Notes: generated from the letters alone by a model not told the origin. A DNA stretch of 64,000 nucleotides from Bacillota bacterium (GCA_013178305.1 JABLXB010000001.1:490516-554515), one strand, 5' to 3'; counted from the first letter of the stretch, positions 47,177-56,007 are shown. Numbers and translations are program-made.

Positions 47177-47705
47177 CCTGCTGCCCTCCTCCCGGGCTTA
47201 TCTTAGATCGAACGATCTCGCGGGCCGGCACACCGCCCACGAACGCGCCGGCCGGAACATCGCCGGCAACGAGCGCCATGGCGCCGACGGCGGCGCCGTC
47301 TCCAATCCGGACTCCGGCCAGTACCGTCGCATTGGCGCCGATCATGACATCCCTTCCTATGATGACCTCTCCGGTGCGAAGCGCGTGCGGCAGGAACTCG
47401 TGGGCGAGTATCGTCGCATTGTAGCCAATGACCGTGTTATCCCCAATGCTGATCAATTCGGGGAAAAAGAAATCCATCATAGCCATTGCCGCCACCGAAA
47501 CGCGCGCGCTGACCTTCATCCCGGTTACGCGATACAGGACGCACTTCCACGACGGGAATGGGATGTACCTGCACAGCCACATCACCAGGAAGTTGCGGAA
47601 TACCTTCCAGGCAGGGACTATCGCGTGCCAGCGGTGCATCGGGTTAGGTCCATCGAATTCACGGGTGTAGAGTCGCCTCAATCCTATGCCGTTCTCCTTT
47701 TTCAT
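47166..47705 (-). CDS. Hexapeptide-repeat acyltransferase
   Basis: This 179-residue protein has a left-handed beta-helix made of hexapeptide repeats (about 85-165; ISIGDNTVIGYNATI, IGRDVMIGANATVLAG) and a family-typical NTVIGYNATILAHEF. Residues 30-60 are hydrophobic and Trp-rich, suggesting membrane contact. It resembles Maa/NodL-type O-acetyltransferases but the acceptor is unknown. It leads the run acyltransferase - PAP2 - radical SAM - three M42 peptidases, all overlapping or within a few bases. Confidence 0.8.
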   Translation of the reverse strand: MKKENGIGLRRLYTREFDGPNPMHRWHAIVPAWKVFRNFLVMWLCRYIPFPSWKCVLYRVTGMKVSARVSVAAMAMMDFFFPELISIGDNTVIGYNATILAHEFLPHALRTGEVIIGRDVMIGANATVLAGVRIGDGAAVGAMALVAGDVPAGAFVGGVPAREIVRSKISPGGGQQDGD

Positions 47706-47908
47706 TAGACAAATCTCCGAAAGGTTCCTGAGCCATCGACGGGCACCGGCGTAGAGCCTGGACTCGCGTTATGTCACGCTCGGGTCCGCCGGGTCCCCAG
47801 GCATTCGCCGAAATCTGGCCGAGTGTGGTGGCTACCCGCTGTCTCTGCCTGTCTTCGCCCTGAATCTCACTGCAGCTGCCCTGATCTCACAGAATCTACC
47901 CAGTCTCG

Positions 47909-47970
47909 CCGGACGCGTGCGCCACAGCACGTGTCACAGCCCAACATGTGCTCTGGGAGCACGCGTCCGG
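47909..47970. repeat. 62-bp nested inverted repeat
   Basis: The outer arms CCGGACGCGTGC (47909-47920) and GCACGCGTCCGG (47959-47970) are perfect 12-bp complements. Inside, AGCACGTGT (47926-47934) and ACATGTGCT (47944-47952) pair with one mismatch. No T-run follows, so it is not a standard terminator; a cruciform, a protein-binding site or a stable RNA hairpin are possible. Confidence 0.75.
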
Positions 47971-48124
47971 TCGGGATCCATGCCGTACGGCAGCAGACAG
48001 CAATAAAGATCACATTCCGTCAATACGGCGCCGCGGCAGCGGGTCCCGGCACGCGGTAATAGCTCCGGCCCGCACGAATATAGATGTGCCTGTAACAACG
48101 TGACGACAACGCCGCAAGGCCGGA

Positions 48125-48153
48125 TATCCACCTAATCCACAGGGTTATCCACA
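48125..48153 (+). promoter_or_regulatory. Cluster of DnaA-box-like sites
   Basis: TTATCCACA (48145-48153) is a perfect DnaA-box consensus. TAATCCACA (48133-48141) differs by one base, and TATCCACC (48125-48132) is a weaker match, all on the same strand in 29 bases. dnaA, dnaN and rpmH are absent, so this is unlikely to be the replication origin; a DnaA-titration or transcription-control site is possible. Confidence 0.5.
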
Positions 48154-48211
48154 GGGGAAGGGTGGCTCCAGCAGCGTTTTTATGCTTCAACCACCGAATT
48201 CACAGGCTGTT

Positions 48212-49258
48212 CTAAGTCCGCCCTGTTGATACCACCGCGTCACAACCAGGCCGCCTGGAAAATGGCAGGTCGGCCTCGGCATTGAGGTCGAACCCCGACC
48301 TCTCCCCCGCACTGAGCCTGTAGTAGCCTGCCGCAGCGATCATGGCGGCGTTGTCCGTGCACAGCGCGAGGGGCGGTATGGTTACATCGAGACCCAGCCG
48401 CGAGCCGGCCTCCGCCAAACGGCGCCGGAGCGCACTGTTGGCGGCAACTCCGCCGGCAAGCGCGACCCTGCGTATACCTCTCCCCCCGGCGAGCGCCACC
48501 GCCTTCTCAACCAGGACTTCCGCAACCGCTTCCTGGAATTCGGCGGCCAGGTCTTCGAGGCTCCACCGCTCGTTGCCCAGCCTTTCCATCGCCAGCACCA
48601 CAGCGGTCTTTATGCCGCTGAACGAGAAATCGAACGAGTCCTCCTCGAGGAAGGCGCGGGGAAGCCGAACGCGGCCGGGGGTTCCGCCCCCGGCCAATCC
48701 GTCAATGAGCGGACCCCCCGGGTAGCCCAGCCCCATTACCCTGGCGACCTTGTCGAACGCCTCTCCGGCAGCGTCGTCCCTGGTCCTCCCCACGATATCC
48801 ATGTCCCCGTGTCCGTGCACGACCACGAGGTCAGTGTGCCCACCCGATGCTATCAGGCACACAAACGGGAATTCGGGCCGGGTCTCGCCCAGCCAGTTCG
48901 CGTATACGTGTCCCTCGAGGTGGTTTACGCCGATCAGCGGGAGTCCCTTTGCGTAAGCCACCGCCTTGGCGAACGCCACGCCCACCAGCAACGCCCCGGC
49001 CAGCCCGGGGCCGTTCGTGACGGCTACCCCATCAATCCCGTCCAGTTTCACGCCCGCCGCTTCGAGCGCCTCGTGGACCACGGGGAGAATCATCTCGACG
49101 TGCCTGCGGGAAGCGATCTCGGGAACAACACCGCCGTACTTGCAGTGGATGTCTATCTGAGAGGATACGACATTACTCAGCACCGTCGAGCCGCCGGCCA
49201 CGACGGCCGCCGAGGTCTCGTCGCAGCTTGTCTCGATCCCCAGGACCTTGAACGCCAA
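48212..49258 (-). CDS. tsaD: tRNA N6-threonylcarbamoyladenosine transferase subunit
   Basis: This 348-residue TsaD/Gcp/Kae1 protein makes t6A37 in ANN-reading tRNAs together with TsaB and TsaE, both encoded at 51.8-53.2 kb. ETSCDETS at the N-terminus, the metal-binding NHLEGH (about 111-116), ASGGHTDLV and the C-terminal GGVAANSALRRR are intact. Length is normal. It is separated from tsaB-tsaE by a secreted-protein gene on the other strand. Confidence 0.96.
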   Translation of the reverse strand: MAFKVLGIETSCDETSAAVVAGGSTVLSNVVSSQIDIHCKYGGVVPEIASRRHVEMILPVVHEALEAAGVKLDGIDGVAVTNGPGLAGALLVGVAFAKAVAYAKGLPLIGVNHLEGHVYANWLGETRPEFPFVCLIASGGHTDLVVVHGHGDMDIVGRTRDDAAGEAFDKVARVMGLGYPGGPLIDGLAGGGTPGRVRLPRAFLEEDSFDFSFSGIKTAVVLAMERLGNERWSLEDLAAEFQEAVAEVLVEKAVALAGGRGIRRVALAGGVAANSALRRRLAEAGSRLGLDVTIPPLALCTDNAAMIAAAGYYRLSAGERSGFDLNAEADLPFSRRPGCDAVVSTGRT

Positions 49259-49492
49259 CAGATCCGCCCCTTTTCAGAACGTATCTTCTGTTCTGCAGGA
49301 GGTCGCGTATTCCTCCGCCGCGTTACCAGAAACTACATGGGACACGAGGGAACCTTGCGCTGTGGGGTTCGTCTCAGGGATATGGTACACTTATGTTAAC
49401 CATGGAGTCGCGTCAGAGACCGCCGGCTATACAGCATATGCTGGCATATAGATTACCGGCCCGCGCGACGACCAGGGAGAGGAGGATACGTT

Positions 49493-50686
49493 ATGTCTAG
49501 CTCTGCAGGGACGAGGAGGTTTGCGGCGCTGGCGCTGGTGGCCACGCTTCTGGTTTCGGGAATCGCGGCTGCGGCGGCCCCGGCGGCGCTGGCCGCGGAG
49601 GCTACGACCTCCGCCGGCACAGCCAGCGTCACACGGGACGGGATGAGAATGCTCCCGTTCAGGAAGGTTATGCAGGAGGCGGGCGCTTCCGTCTGGTTTG
49701 ACAGTGCGGCCCAGGAGTTCTACGTCGAAATAGACGGCCTGGACATCACGCTTCCGGTATACGGCGGATACGCCGTGGTGGATGGCCAGACGGTGAAGCT
49801 CAGTAGAGCGCCCGTGGTAGTGCAGGGAGTCGCGTACATCCCCGAAGATTTCATCGAGGGTGTCCTTTCCGGCGACTACGCGGGCTGGCGATGGAACGAC
49901 CGCTGGTACGACAGGTGGTTTGGCCGCAAGCGCGTGGTGGCGCTCGACCCGGGCCACACGTGGACTCAGTCGAAGGACGGTCTGCAGTTCAAGCTCACAT
50001 ACAAAAATGGGAGCCCCGAGCGAATCGGGCTCATGGTGAAGAACGCGACTTCCGAGGACAAGACGCTCACGTTCCCGTCGGGGAAGACCCACGAGATCGT
50101 CATCCTGCGCTACGGGCAGAAGGTATGGGGTTCCGCGGACGGCAAGTTCTACACCCAGGCCGTCCAGAATGTCGTGCTCAAGGCGGGCGAAACGAAGACA
50201 TACTGGTCGGACATACCGCGGCTGGCCTCGGGCGCGTATTCCGTCAGGGGGTACCTCACGGCCGTATCGTCAAGCAAACCGGTGGTCAGGGCCAATCTGT
50301 CTGTGAAGTATACCGGGTACGGGCGTGCCCCAACGTGGTATGATCCGCTCGAGTACACCCTGAGCTTCAGGCAGAAGTCGCTGTTCGGCGCCAACCCGCC
50401 GAGCCTGATGCTGACCGTCAAGAATCCGACGAACGATGAGGTCATCTTCCCTGACACGCACACCTACGCGTTCGTGATCTGGGGGACTGATGGCTCGGTC
50501 ACGCGGAAGGAGCTCCCCGCGATGTCCAGGAGCGAGTTCGTGCAGAAGATGGCGGCGGGCGCCCTGCAGCAGCACTTCATCTACCTGAAGGGCCTCCCGG
50601 CGGGCGAGTACTACGCCGAGGGTTACGTGAAGGAAGGCGGAGAGGTAATTCGTACAATCGGAGGTATTCGGTTTACCATCCGGTAA
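49493..50686 (+). CDS. Secreted protein: copper-amine-oxidase-N-like and BsuPI-like domains
   Basis: This 397-residue exported protein has a clear signal peptide (about 1-35, ending in ALAA). Residues 38-125 resemble the copper-amine-oxidase N-terminal (stalk) domain common in Clostridia (MLPFRKVMQEAGASVWFD). Two BsuPI-like beta domains follow (about 160-270 and 285-397), each with V-K-N-x-T...F-P and a later W-G element. BsuPI is an intracellular protease inhibitor in Bacillus; in secreted proteins the fold is likely structural. AGGAGG precedes the ATG. Function unknown. Confidence 0.75.
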   Translation: MSSSAGTRRFAALALVATLLVSGIAAAAAPAALAAEATTSAGTASVTRDGMRMLPFRKVMQEAGASVWFDSAAQEFYVEIDGLDITLPVYGGYAVVDGQTVKLSRAPVVVQGVAYIPEDFIEGVLSGDYAGWRWNDRWYDRWFGRKRVVALDPGHTWTQSKDGLQFKLTYKNGSPERIGLMVKNATSEDKTLTFPSGKTHEIVILRYGQKVWGSADGKFYTQAVQNVVLKAGETKTYWSDIPRLASGAYSVRGYLTAVSSSKPVVRANLSVKYTGYGRAPTWYDPLEYTLSFRQKSLFGANPPSLMLTVKNPTNDEVIFPDTHTYAFVIWGTDGSVTRKELPAMSRSEFVQKMAAGALQQHFIYLKGLPAGEYYAEGYVKEGGEVIRTIGGIRFTIR

Positions 50687-50718
50687 GGCGGATCGGCTGC
50701 TAAACTAGCGAAGAACAG

Positions 50719-51324
50719 TCAGCCGGGGGTCGAGTAGGTCCCCGGCTCTTCTCCTGTTGCCATCAAGGAAGCAACCTTGCGGTTGCATGAAAGCACCTGC
50801 TCGTCAACAACCTCGATTCCGTTGCGCTTGAGCAACGCGGCGGTCACCCCGTCGAGCAGGGGCGCCCGCTCTTCGCCTTCGAGAAGGTCGCGCGCGACGC
50901 CGCAGGACGGGCTGCCGCATTTGAGCACGGCGGAGCGACATCCGGCGAGGCGTGCCACGCGGAGGGCTTCCTCCGCCCCCCGTACGAACTGCGGAGTCAC
51001 GTCTTGACCGTCGCTGGTCAGCACGCGGGCGCGCCCATCCAGCACGTCGCCCCCGTCGCCGCCCTCGATGGCCGCGGGTGGCCTTGGCGTGGGTAGTCCG
51101 CCGAGCTGTTCCGGGCAGACCAGCACGAGGCGGCCCGATTGAAGCAGGCGTTCGAGCAGGGGCGTATAGGAGGGGCCGGCCTTGTTCTCGCCGTCGTATC
51201 TGCAGCGGACCCCCAGGAGACACGCGCTGCACAGGATGGGGCCTGCTTGCCGGCCTCCCCGGCAGTTCAGCAAATGACCGGGGCTCGGGCGGCTGCCGCT
51301 ACGGGGCGAGACCTGATCGTTCAT
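50719..51324 (-). CDS. DUF523 family protein
   Basis: This 201-residue protein shows the DUF523 pattern: CSACLLGVRCRYDG (about 30-43), CPEQLGGLPTPRPP (about 74-87) and LKCGSPSCG (about 137-145), with conserved cysteines that suggest cluster or metal binding. No function is established for the family. ATG at 51324 overlaps the rimI stop by four bases (ATGA). Confidence 0.85.
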   Translation of the reverse strand: MNDQVSPRSGSRPSPGHLLNCRGGRQAGPILCSACLLGVRCRYDGENKAGPSYTPLLERLLQSGRLVLVCPEQLGGLPTPRPPAAIEGGDGGDVLDGRARVLTSDGQDVTPQFVRGAEEALRVARLAGCRSAVLKCGSPSCGVARDLLEGEERAPLLDGVTAALLKRNGIEVVDEQVLSCNRKVASLMATGEEPGTYSTPG

Positions 51325-51824
51325 CGCCCGACCCCGAACCACGGGACTCTGTACCAGGGGTTCTTCTGCTTGCAGAGGTCGTCCTTCCACATGATGATCG
51401 CGTCTTCCTTGAGGTCGGAGTAATACCCTTTACGTATACCCTTGGCGACGAAACCCATCTGCTCGTAAAGGCTTTGAGCGGCGCTGTTGGACTTGCGCAC
51501 CTCGAGGGTCATCCTGGTGGCGCTACGAGACCTCGCGCGCTCCATCAGGTCGACCAGGACGCGCTTGCCGATGCCGAGCCGCCGGTACTCGGGGTGTACC
51601 GCGATGTTCGTGACGTGGGCCTCGTCCAGGATGACCCACATCCCGCCGTAACCCACTATAACGCCGTCGAGCCTGGCTACGATGTAGTGAGCGTAGATGT
51701 TCTGGGTCAACTCGGACCAGAAGGCGCGGCGCGACCAGGGTGTGGGAAACGAGTGCACCTCGATCTCGAGCACTGCGTCCAGGTCCGCGAGCTGCATCTC
51801 GCTGACCTCGATCCGGTTTTTCAA
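51321..51824 (-). CDS. rimI: Ribosomal protein S18 N-alanine acetyltransferase-like
   Basis: This 167-residue GNAT acetyltransferase has the acetyl-CoA motif VHPEYRRLGIGKRVL (about 79-93) and the RimI-type block EVRKSNSAAQSLYEQMGF. RimI acetylates the N-terminus of ribosomal protein S18 and is usually next to tsaB, as here. TTG at 51824 overlaps the tsaB stop (TTGA) with AGAAGG upstream; the upstream frame lies within tsaB and is not used. Confidence 0.9.
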   Translation of the reverse strand: MKNRIEVSEMQLADLDAVLEIEVHSFPTPWSRRAFWSELTQNIYAHYIVARLDGVIVGYGGMWVILDEAHVTNIAVHPEYRRLGIGKRVLVDLMERARSRSATRMTLEVRKSNSAAQSLYEQMGFVAKGIRKGYYSDLKEDAIIMWKDDLCKQKNPWYRVPWFGVGR

Positions 51825-52522
51825 CAATTCGCCTTCTTCTGCCTGGATTCCCACTTCAGTTCGGCCTCCGACAGGCGGAGATAAGCCGGACGGAGTTCGA
51901 GCGGTGAGACCGTTCTTCCCGCATCCAGCAACCGGACAGCCATCTCGCATACCGTTGAAGCCCTTGGAAGCCGCCTGTTCTCGGGGGCGAAAACCGCCCT
52001 CGGCCCCAGCACGTCTGCCAGGATGGCCGAACACATGCCGGCGGCATCTCCCAGTATCAACACACTACCTTTAGTATTCTCGAATAACGGCGCGAGTGAA
52101 TCAACCGCAAAGCAGCCAGCCTGCTTTACGGGGTCGCCGGTCAGGCCGTCGTAGAGCGCGCCGTAAACCTCTCCCTTCCTCGCGGTGAGGAGACTGCAGA
52201 TGTGACCCGGCCACGGGATGGCCGACAGCGCGAGCGCGTCGAGCGTCGGGACCGGCACGGCGGGTTTGTCCCAGCCGAAAGCGAGGCCTTTCGCCGTGCT
52301 GACGCCTATCCGCAACCCGGTGAACGAGCCCGGTCCGGTCGACACCGCTACCGTGGAGAGGTCCGCGGGGAATGCGCCGGTGTCCTTGAATACCGCGTCC
52401 ACCAGGGTCATCAGCTTGACCGAGTGCGCCTGTTTGATATACAGGGTGTGCTCGGCGAGCAGCCTCCCCGCAAACAGCGCGACGCTGCAGGCGACGGTGC
52501 TTGTCTCGATCCCCAGGATCAA
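51821..52522 (-). CDS. tsaB: tRNA t6A biosynthesis protein TsaB
   Basis: This 233-residue TsaD paralogue lacks the metal site and binds TsaD and TsaE. It carries IETSTVACSVAL at the start, the STGPGSFTGLRIGVSTAKGL segment (about 61-80) and DARKGEVYGALYD-like ARKGEVYGALYD (about 114-125). It overlaps tsaE upstream by four bases and rimI downstream by four. Confidence 0.94.
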   Translation of the reverse strand: MILGIETSTVACSVALFAGRLLAEHTLYIKQAHSVKLMTLVDAVFKDTGAFPADLSTVAVSTGPGSFTGLRIGVSTAKGLAFGWDKPAVPVPTLDALALSAIPWPGHICSLLTARKGEVYGALYDGLTGDPVKQAGCFAVDSLAPLFENTKGSVLILGDAAGMCSAILADVLGPRAVFAPENRRLPRASTVCEMAVRLLDAGRTVSPLELRPAYLRLSEAELKWESRQKKANC

Positions 52523-53169
52523 CCCGCGTCGCCTCCTTCAGTCGTCCCACTGGCCGGCTCCGGCGCGGGACTCTTCGACGGCTGCGGCGCAGCCGGCGCC
52601 GCCTTTCGCCCGGTCGTGCCCGCGGTTGACAGCCCCCGCACGAGGCCACAGTGCGCCTCTCCTCGCGCCGTCATCGTGATGTGCCTCGTGTTAGCCGGGG
52701 CCTCCTCGCGACCCACACGCTCTATGACTACGTCGAGCCGTTCGCTCGGCATGAACCGCTCGACCCTGTCCGCCCATTCCACGATGACGACAGCCTCGTC
52801 GAGCATCTCGTGAAACCCCAGGTCCTCTATTTCGGCAGGGTTATCCAGTCTGTACACGTCGAGATGGTGTACGGTCATCCTCCCGCGGTAGGTATGGACG
52901 AGGGTAAACGAGGGGCTGGTGACGTGCCCCTTGACCCCGAGCCCACCGGCCAGCCCGCGGGCGAATAGCGTTTTGCCAGCCCCGAGCTGCCCGCTGAGGC
53001 CGATGACTGCAGGAAACCGTATGGCTTCGCCGATTCTGCCCGCAAGGGCGAGGGTCTCATCCGGCGAGTTCGTCAGGAACTCGCTTCTGTTCCCTGCCGG
53101 GCGAGCCGCCGCCGGCCGGCCTGCTACCGTTTCGATCACCACCTGCGCCAGAGTCGCGTCGTGGCGCAT
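52519..53169 (-). CDS. tsaE: tRNA t6A biosynthesis ATPase TsaE
   Basis: This 216-residue P-loop ATPase drives the t6A complex. The Walker A motif GQLGAGKTLFARGL is at about 60-73, the family TSPSFTLVHTY at about 81-91, and HLDVYRL and VIVEWADR follow. About 60 extra C-terminal residues are rich in Pro, Ala and Ser. The start is uncertain: ATG at 53169 gives about 20 residues before the common SPDETLALA start, and no strong ribosome site is seen. Confidence 0.9.
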   Translation of the reverse strand: MRHDATLAQVVIETVAGRPAAARPAGNRSEFLTNSPDETLALAGRIGEAIRFPAVIGLSGQLGAGKTLFARGLAGGLGVKGHVTSPSFTLVHTYRGRMTVHHLDVYRLDNPAEIEDLGFHEMLDEAVVIVEWADRVERFMPSERLDVVIERVGREEAPANTRHITMTARGEAHCGLVRGLSTAGTTGRKAAPAAPQPSKSPAPEPASGTTEGGDAG

Positions 53170-53194
53170 CTGTAATATAACCAGCAGCGGGAGG

Positions 53195-53956
53195 TCATGC
53201 TCCACCCGCCGCGCCCGGGACCGAATCGTATTCGGATCTGACCTTCTTGAAATCCTCCCACACCGGCTTCTTCTTGGTCTCATCCCTCAGGAGAGCAGCT
53301 GGATGGAAGGTGGGTAATATCCTGATACCTCCGCGGTCGAACCACGTCCCTCGCGAGGCGGTGATCCGCGCGGACCTGTCCACCAGAGTCTGGGTGGCCA
53401 GGGCGCCGAGGCACACGATTATCCGGGGGTGTATTATCCTGATTTGTGCGCGCAGGTTGGGCAGGCACCTCGCCGCCTCCTGCGGGGTGGGGAGCCTGTT
53501 GCCAGGCGGCCTGCATTTAACTATGTTGGCTATGTATACCTCTTCGCGGGCAAAACCGGCCGCCGCCAGGATCTTATCGAGGAGCTTGCCCGCTGGGCCA
53601 ACGAATGGGCGGCCCATCTCGTCCTCGACGGCCCCCGGACCCTCGCCGACCAGCATGAGGGTTGCCTTTGGGGTGCCCTCCCCGAACACGACCCCACGGC
53701 AGCCGTCGCGCAGCTCGCACCTCCGGCATTTCAGGACGTGCCTCGCAAGGTCGTCGAGGTTGTCGATGCCAGCGTAGTCGTTTTCGGGACCGGGTGCGAT
53801 CACCGCCGGCGGCCGGTCGACGAGCGACCCCTGGGCCGGCGAGTACCCGGCCGGCTGGAGCGGCACCTGGGTCGTCTGCGTCGACGTGGACCGAGCCCCG
53901 GTGGGCGCCACCAGCGTTTCGAACAGCGTGCCCTGAGTCAGGCGTGCAGCGGGCAT
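53195..53956 (-). CDS. Uracil-DNA glycosylase, family 4 (iron-sulfur)
   Basis: This 253-residue enzyme removes uracil from DNA. The uracil-binding motif GEGPGAVEDEMGRPFVGPAG (about 102-121) and the late FHPAALLRD are typical of family 4. Cys residues in CRRCELRDGC, IVKCRPP and AARCLPN would hold the [4Fe-4S] cluster. The first about 65 residues are a Pro/Gln-rich extension not needed for the fold. ATG at 53956 has GGTGGG upstream; a TTG at 53989 is possible. It leads the run toward tsaE. Confidence 0.93.
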   Translation of the reverse strand: MPAARLTQGTLFETLVAPTGARSTSTQTTQVPLQPAGYSPAQGSLVDRPPAVIAPGPENDYAGIDNLDDLARHVLKCRRCELRDGCRGVVFGEGTPKATLMLVGEGPGAVEDEMGRPFVGPAGKLLDKILAAAGFAREEVYIANIVKCRPPGNRLPTPQEAARCLPNLRAQIRIIHPRIIVCLGALATQTLVDRSARITASRGTWFDRGGIRILPTFHPAALLRDETKKKPVWEDFKKVRSEYDSVPGAAGGA

Positions 53957-54040
53957 CCTGGAAATCCCACCCCCATCAAGCCTGCTCAACCATTCAAGGC
54001 AGGGACGTGCTTCTCCTGCCGGCGCAGGAGCGCGCGGGAC

Positions 54041-55075
54041 TCACGAACGACGTTCCAAAGTGAAGCACGCCTCGACGAAGCCGACTGTCTCGCCCCGATG
54101 GTTCACGACAGGCGGGCGTTTGAGCCCCCCGAGACGCGCGAGATCGGCTGGTGGCAGCGCCCCGAGCTGCTCGAGCGCGCTCAGCAGCGCGGGTCCCAGA
54201 GCACGCGAATTCCCATCCTCCACCTTGAACGCGAATCCGAAACCACTATCCCTCGTTGCGGCGCAGTAGACTCCGTCGGCCCCTTCCTTCCCGATCAGCC
54301 GGCCACCTGCGCCCCGCATGAGGTCGGTGCACAGTCGCCCGGTCCCACCGACCATGTCGGGGTTGGTCACCATCGCCTCGACGAGGCGGGCCGCGGCGGC
54401 GGCCCGGCCCGGCCGGTCTGGAGGCAGCGCGTCCCACGTGACGAGCCTCGCGTAGGCCAGGGCCATGCTGTTGAGTGGCAGGCCGAACACGCATACCCCG
54501 CAACCGTCCACGCCGACGACGATCCGCTCCTCGGGGTATCCCGACACCTCCGCGACGATCGTCTTCATCATCCGCTGCACGGGATGGTCCGGCTTCCAGT
54601 AACCGTCGAGGGGGAGTCCCAGGTGCACGCAAAGCGCCAGCATCCCCGCGTGTTTTCCCGAGCAGTTGTTGTACAGGGGGGTCGCGGGCCTGCCTTCACG
54701 GATGAGTCGCACAGTCTGGGACCTGCATATCGGCGGGTGGACCCCGCAGGCGAGGTAGTCCTCGCAGAGCCCGGCTTTCGCCAGGATGCCGGCTACGACT
54801 TCGACGTGGAAGTCCTCACCGCTATGCGAGCCGCACATCACCGCAAGCTCGCGGGGGCTGAAACCGAAGCGTTCCGCGGCGCCGGATTCGATGACGGCAA
54901 GCGCCTGCAAGGGCTTGGCTGACGAGCGCATGTACGTCACTTTCGACGGATCACCCACGGAAGCGACCAGCCGGCTGGCGGCGTCCACCACCGCAATGTC
55001 TCCCCGGTGCAAGCATTCGACCAGGTCTCCCCTTGTGACCCGGCAGATAACAGGTGATACAGGATACTGGGTCAC
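54041..55075 (-). CDS. L-asparaginase II family protein
   Basis: This 344-residue protein fits the Asparaginase_II family (thermolabile Rhizobium-type asparaginase). Conserved blocks include MRSSAKPLQALAVIESGA (about 49-66), MCGSHSGEDFHV (about 80-91), NNCSGKHAGMLALCVHLGLP (about 137-156) and VDGCGVCVFGLPLNSMALAY. It would hydrolyse asparagine to aspartate and ammonia. No partner gene is coupled; it lies 43 bp after the TrmB-like regulator gene in the same direction, with no terminator between. Confidence 0.9.
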   Translation of the reverse strand: MTQYPVSPVICRVTRGDLVECLHRGDIAVVDAASRLVASVGDPSKVTYMRSSAKPLQALAVIESGAAERFGFSPRELAVMCGSHSGEDFHVEVVAGILAKAGLCEDYLACGVHPPICRSQTVRLIREGRPATPLYNNCSGKHAGMLALCVHLGLPLDGYWKPDHPVQRMMKTIVAEVSGYPEERIVVGVDGCGVCVFGLPLNSMALAYARLVTWDALPPDRPGRAAAAARLVEAMVTNPDMVGGTGRLCTDLMRGAGGRLIGKEGADGVYCAATRDSGFGFAFKVEDGNSRALGPALLSALEQLGALPPADLARLGGLKRPPVVNHRGETVGFVEACFTLERRS

Positions 55076-55117
55076 GATACCATCTCCCCCGCCGGCCGCC
55101 CCCGGGAACGGATGTCC

Positions 55118-55960
55118 CTACTTCAGCAATCCCAGTTTGGCAGCAACGCTGACTCCCGGTGGGCCGAATCTGAAGCGGTTGCGAAGATGGATGAGATTAG
55201 GCCCGAAACTGGCTTCCAGCAGGGGGCGGTGTTCTTTCAACATCTCCATGATGTACAGGTCGTGCTTTATAACCTCGGTAATCGGCATGGCCAGGCCTGG
55301 ATGCATCGTCCACGCCGCGCGGCTATCATCCCCCAGTGATACGATTCCAGCGACGATTTCCCTATCGTCGGCGCTCAAGACAACCCAACGCCCCCCGTAC
55401 TCGTCCGTGATTTCCTCGCCGAGGTCGTGTGGGTAGACCTGTGCAAAGCTGAATTCTATGTTTCCATAGCCTACGATCAGGATTTCAACGCCGTTTCTTG
55501 ACGCCTCGCGCAGGTCTTCCTCTATTTCTTCGGCATCCTCTTTCCATATTTCGAGCAGTATTCGCCCTTTTGCCTTCCTTATGACCTCCTTGACACGGTT
55601 GAAGATGTCGTGATACCCGGTGATGTTCCAGATGTTTCCCCTGCCCATAGCGTCGCAGGCATATCGTTCAAGTGCCTCGTCCGCCGCCTTCAGTATCGCT
55701 TCAGTCCTGAGCCGCCTTCGGGCGATCAGTTCCTTGGGGGGTAACGGAGCATAGAGACTGGGATTGCCGTGGCTCATTATGACTTCTCCGCGCTGTACCA
55801 GCGAACCCAACACCTCATAAATCTTGGACCTCGGCACCCCCGAATTCAGGGCGACAGCATATCCCGAAATGGGAGATTTCTCAAGTAGAGCCAGGTATGC
55901 CTTGGCCTCATACTCCGTCAAGTCCAAGTCCTGCAGGATCTCTATCATGTTGGATTTCAC
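55118..55960 (-). CDS. TrmB-family transcriptional regulator
   Basis: This 280-residue regulator has an N-terminal winged helix (about 5-80; LTEYEAKAYLALLE, SGVPRSKIYEVLGSL) and a C-terminal effector domain of TrmB/PLD-like type (about 100-245; GYHDIFNRVKEVIRKAKGRI, EILIVGYG). GTG at 55960 is preceded by GGGGGAGA. Base composition is lower in GC than the neighbourhood. It is divergent from a frameshifted EamA exporter; the 9-bp inverted repeat between them is a likely operator. TrmB members usually sense sugars or metabolites; the ligand is unknown. Confidence 0.85.
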   Translation of the reverse strand: MKSNMIEILQDLDLTEYEAKAYLALLEKSPISGYAVALNSGVPRSKIYEVLGSLVQRGEVIMSHGNPSLYAPLPPKELIARRRLRTEAILKAADEALERYACDAMGRGNIWNITGYHDIFNRVKEVIRKAKGRILLEIWKEDAEEIEEDLREASRNGVEILIVGYGNIEFSFAQVYPHDLGEEITDEYGGRWVVLSADDREIVAGIVSLGDDSRAAWTMHPGLAMPITEVIKHDLYIMEMLKEHRPLLEASFGPNLIHLRNRFRFGPPGVSVAAKLGLLK

Positions 55961-56007
55961 ACGCGCTCTCCCCCCTGGAACACCCCTCACACCAGTCACT
56001 TCATTCA

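Larger units (their letters stand above)
47706..48211. other. 506-bp gene-free spacer
   Basis: No open frame has a ribosome site or recognisable product. It contains the 62-bp inverted repeat at 47909-47970 and the DnaA-box-like cluster at 48125-48153. The right edge holds a short T-run (48176-48181) just before the tsaD 3' end. Confidence 0.6.

Noticed and set aside
47706-48211. Chromosomal replication origin
   Set aside because: There are DnaA-box-like sites but no dnaA, dnaN, rpmH or AT-rich unwinding region next to them.
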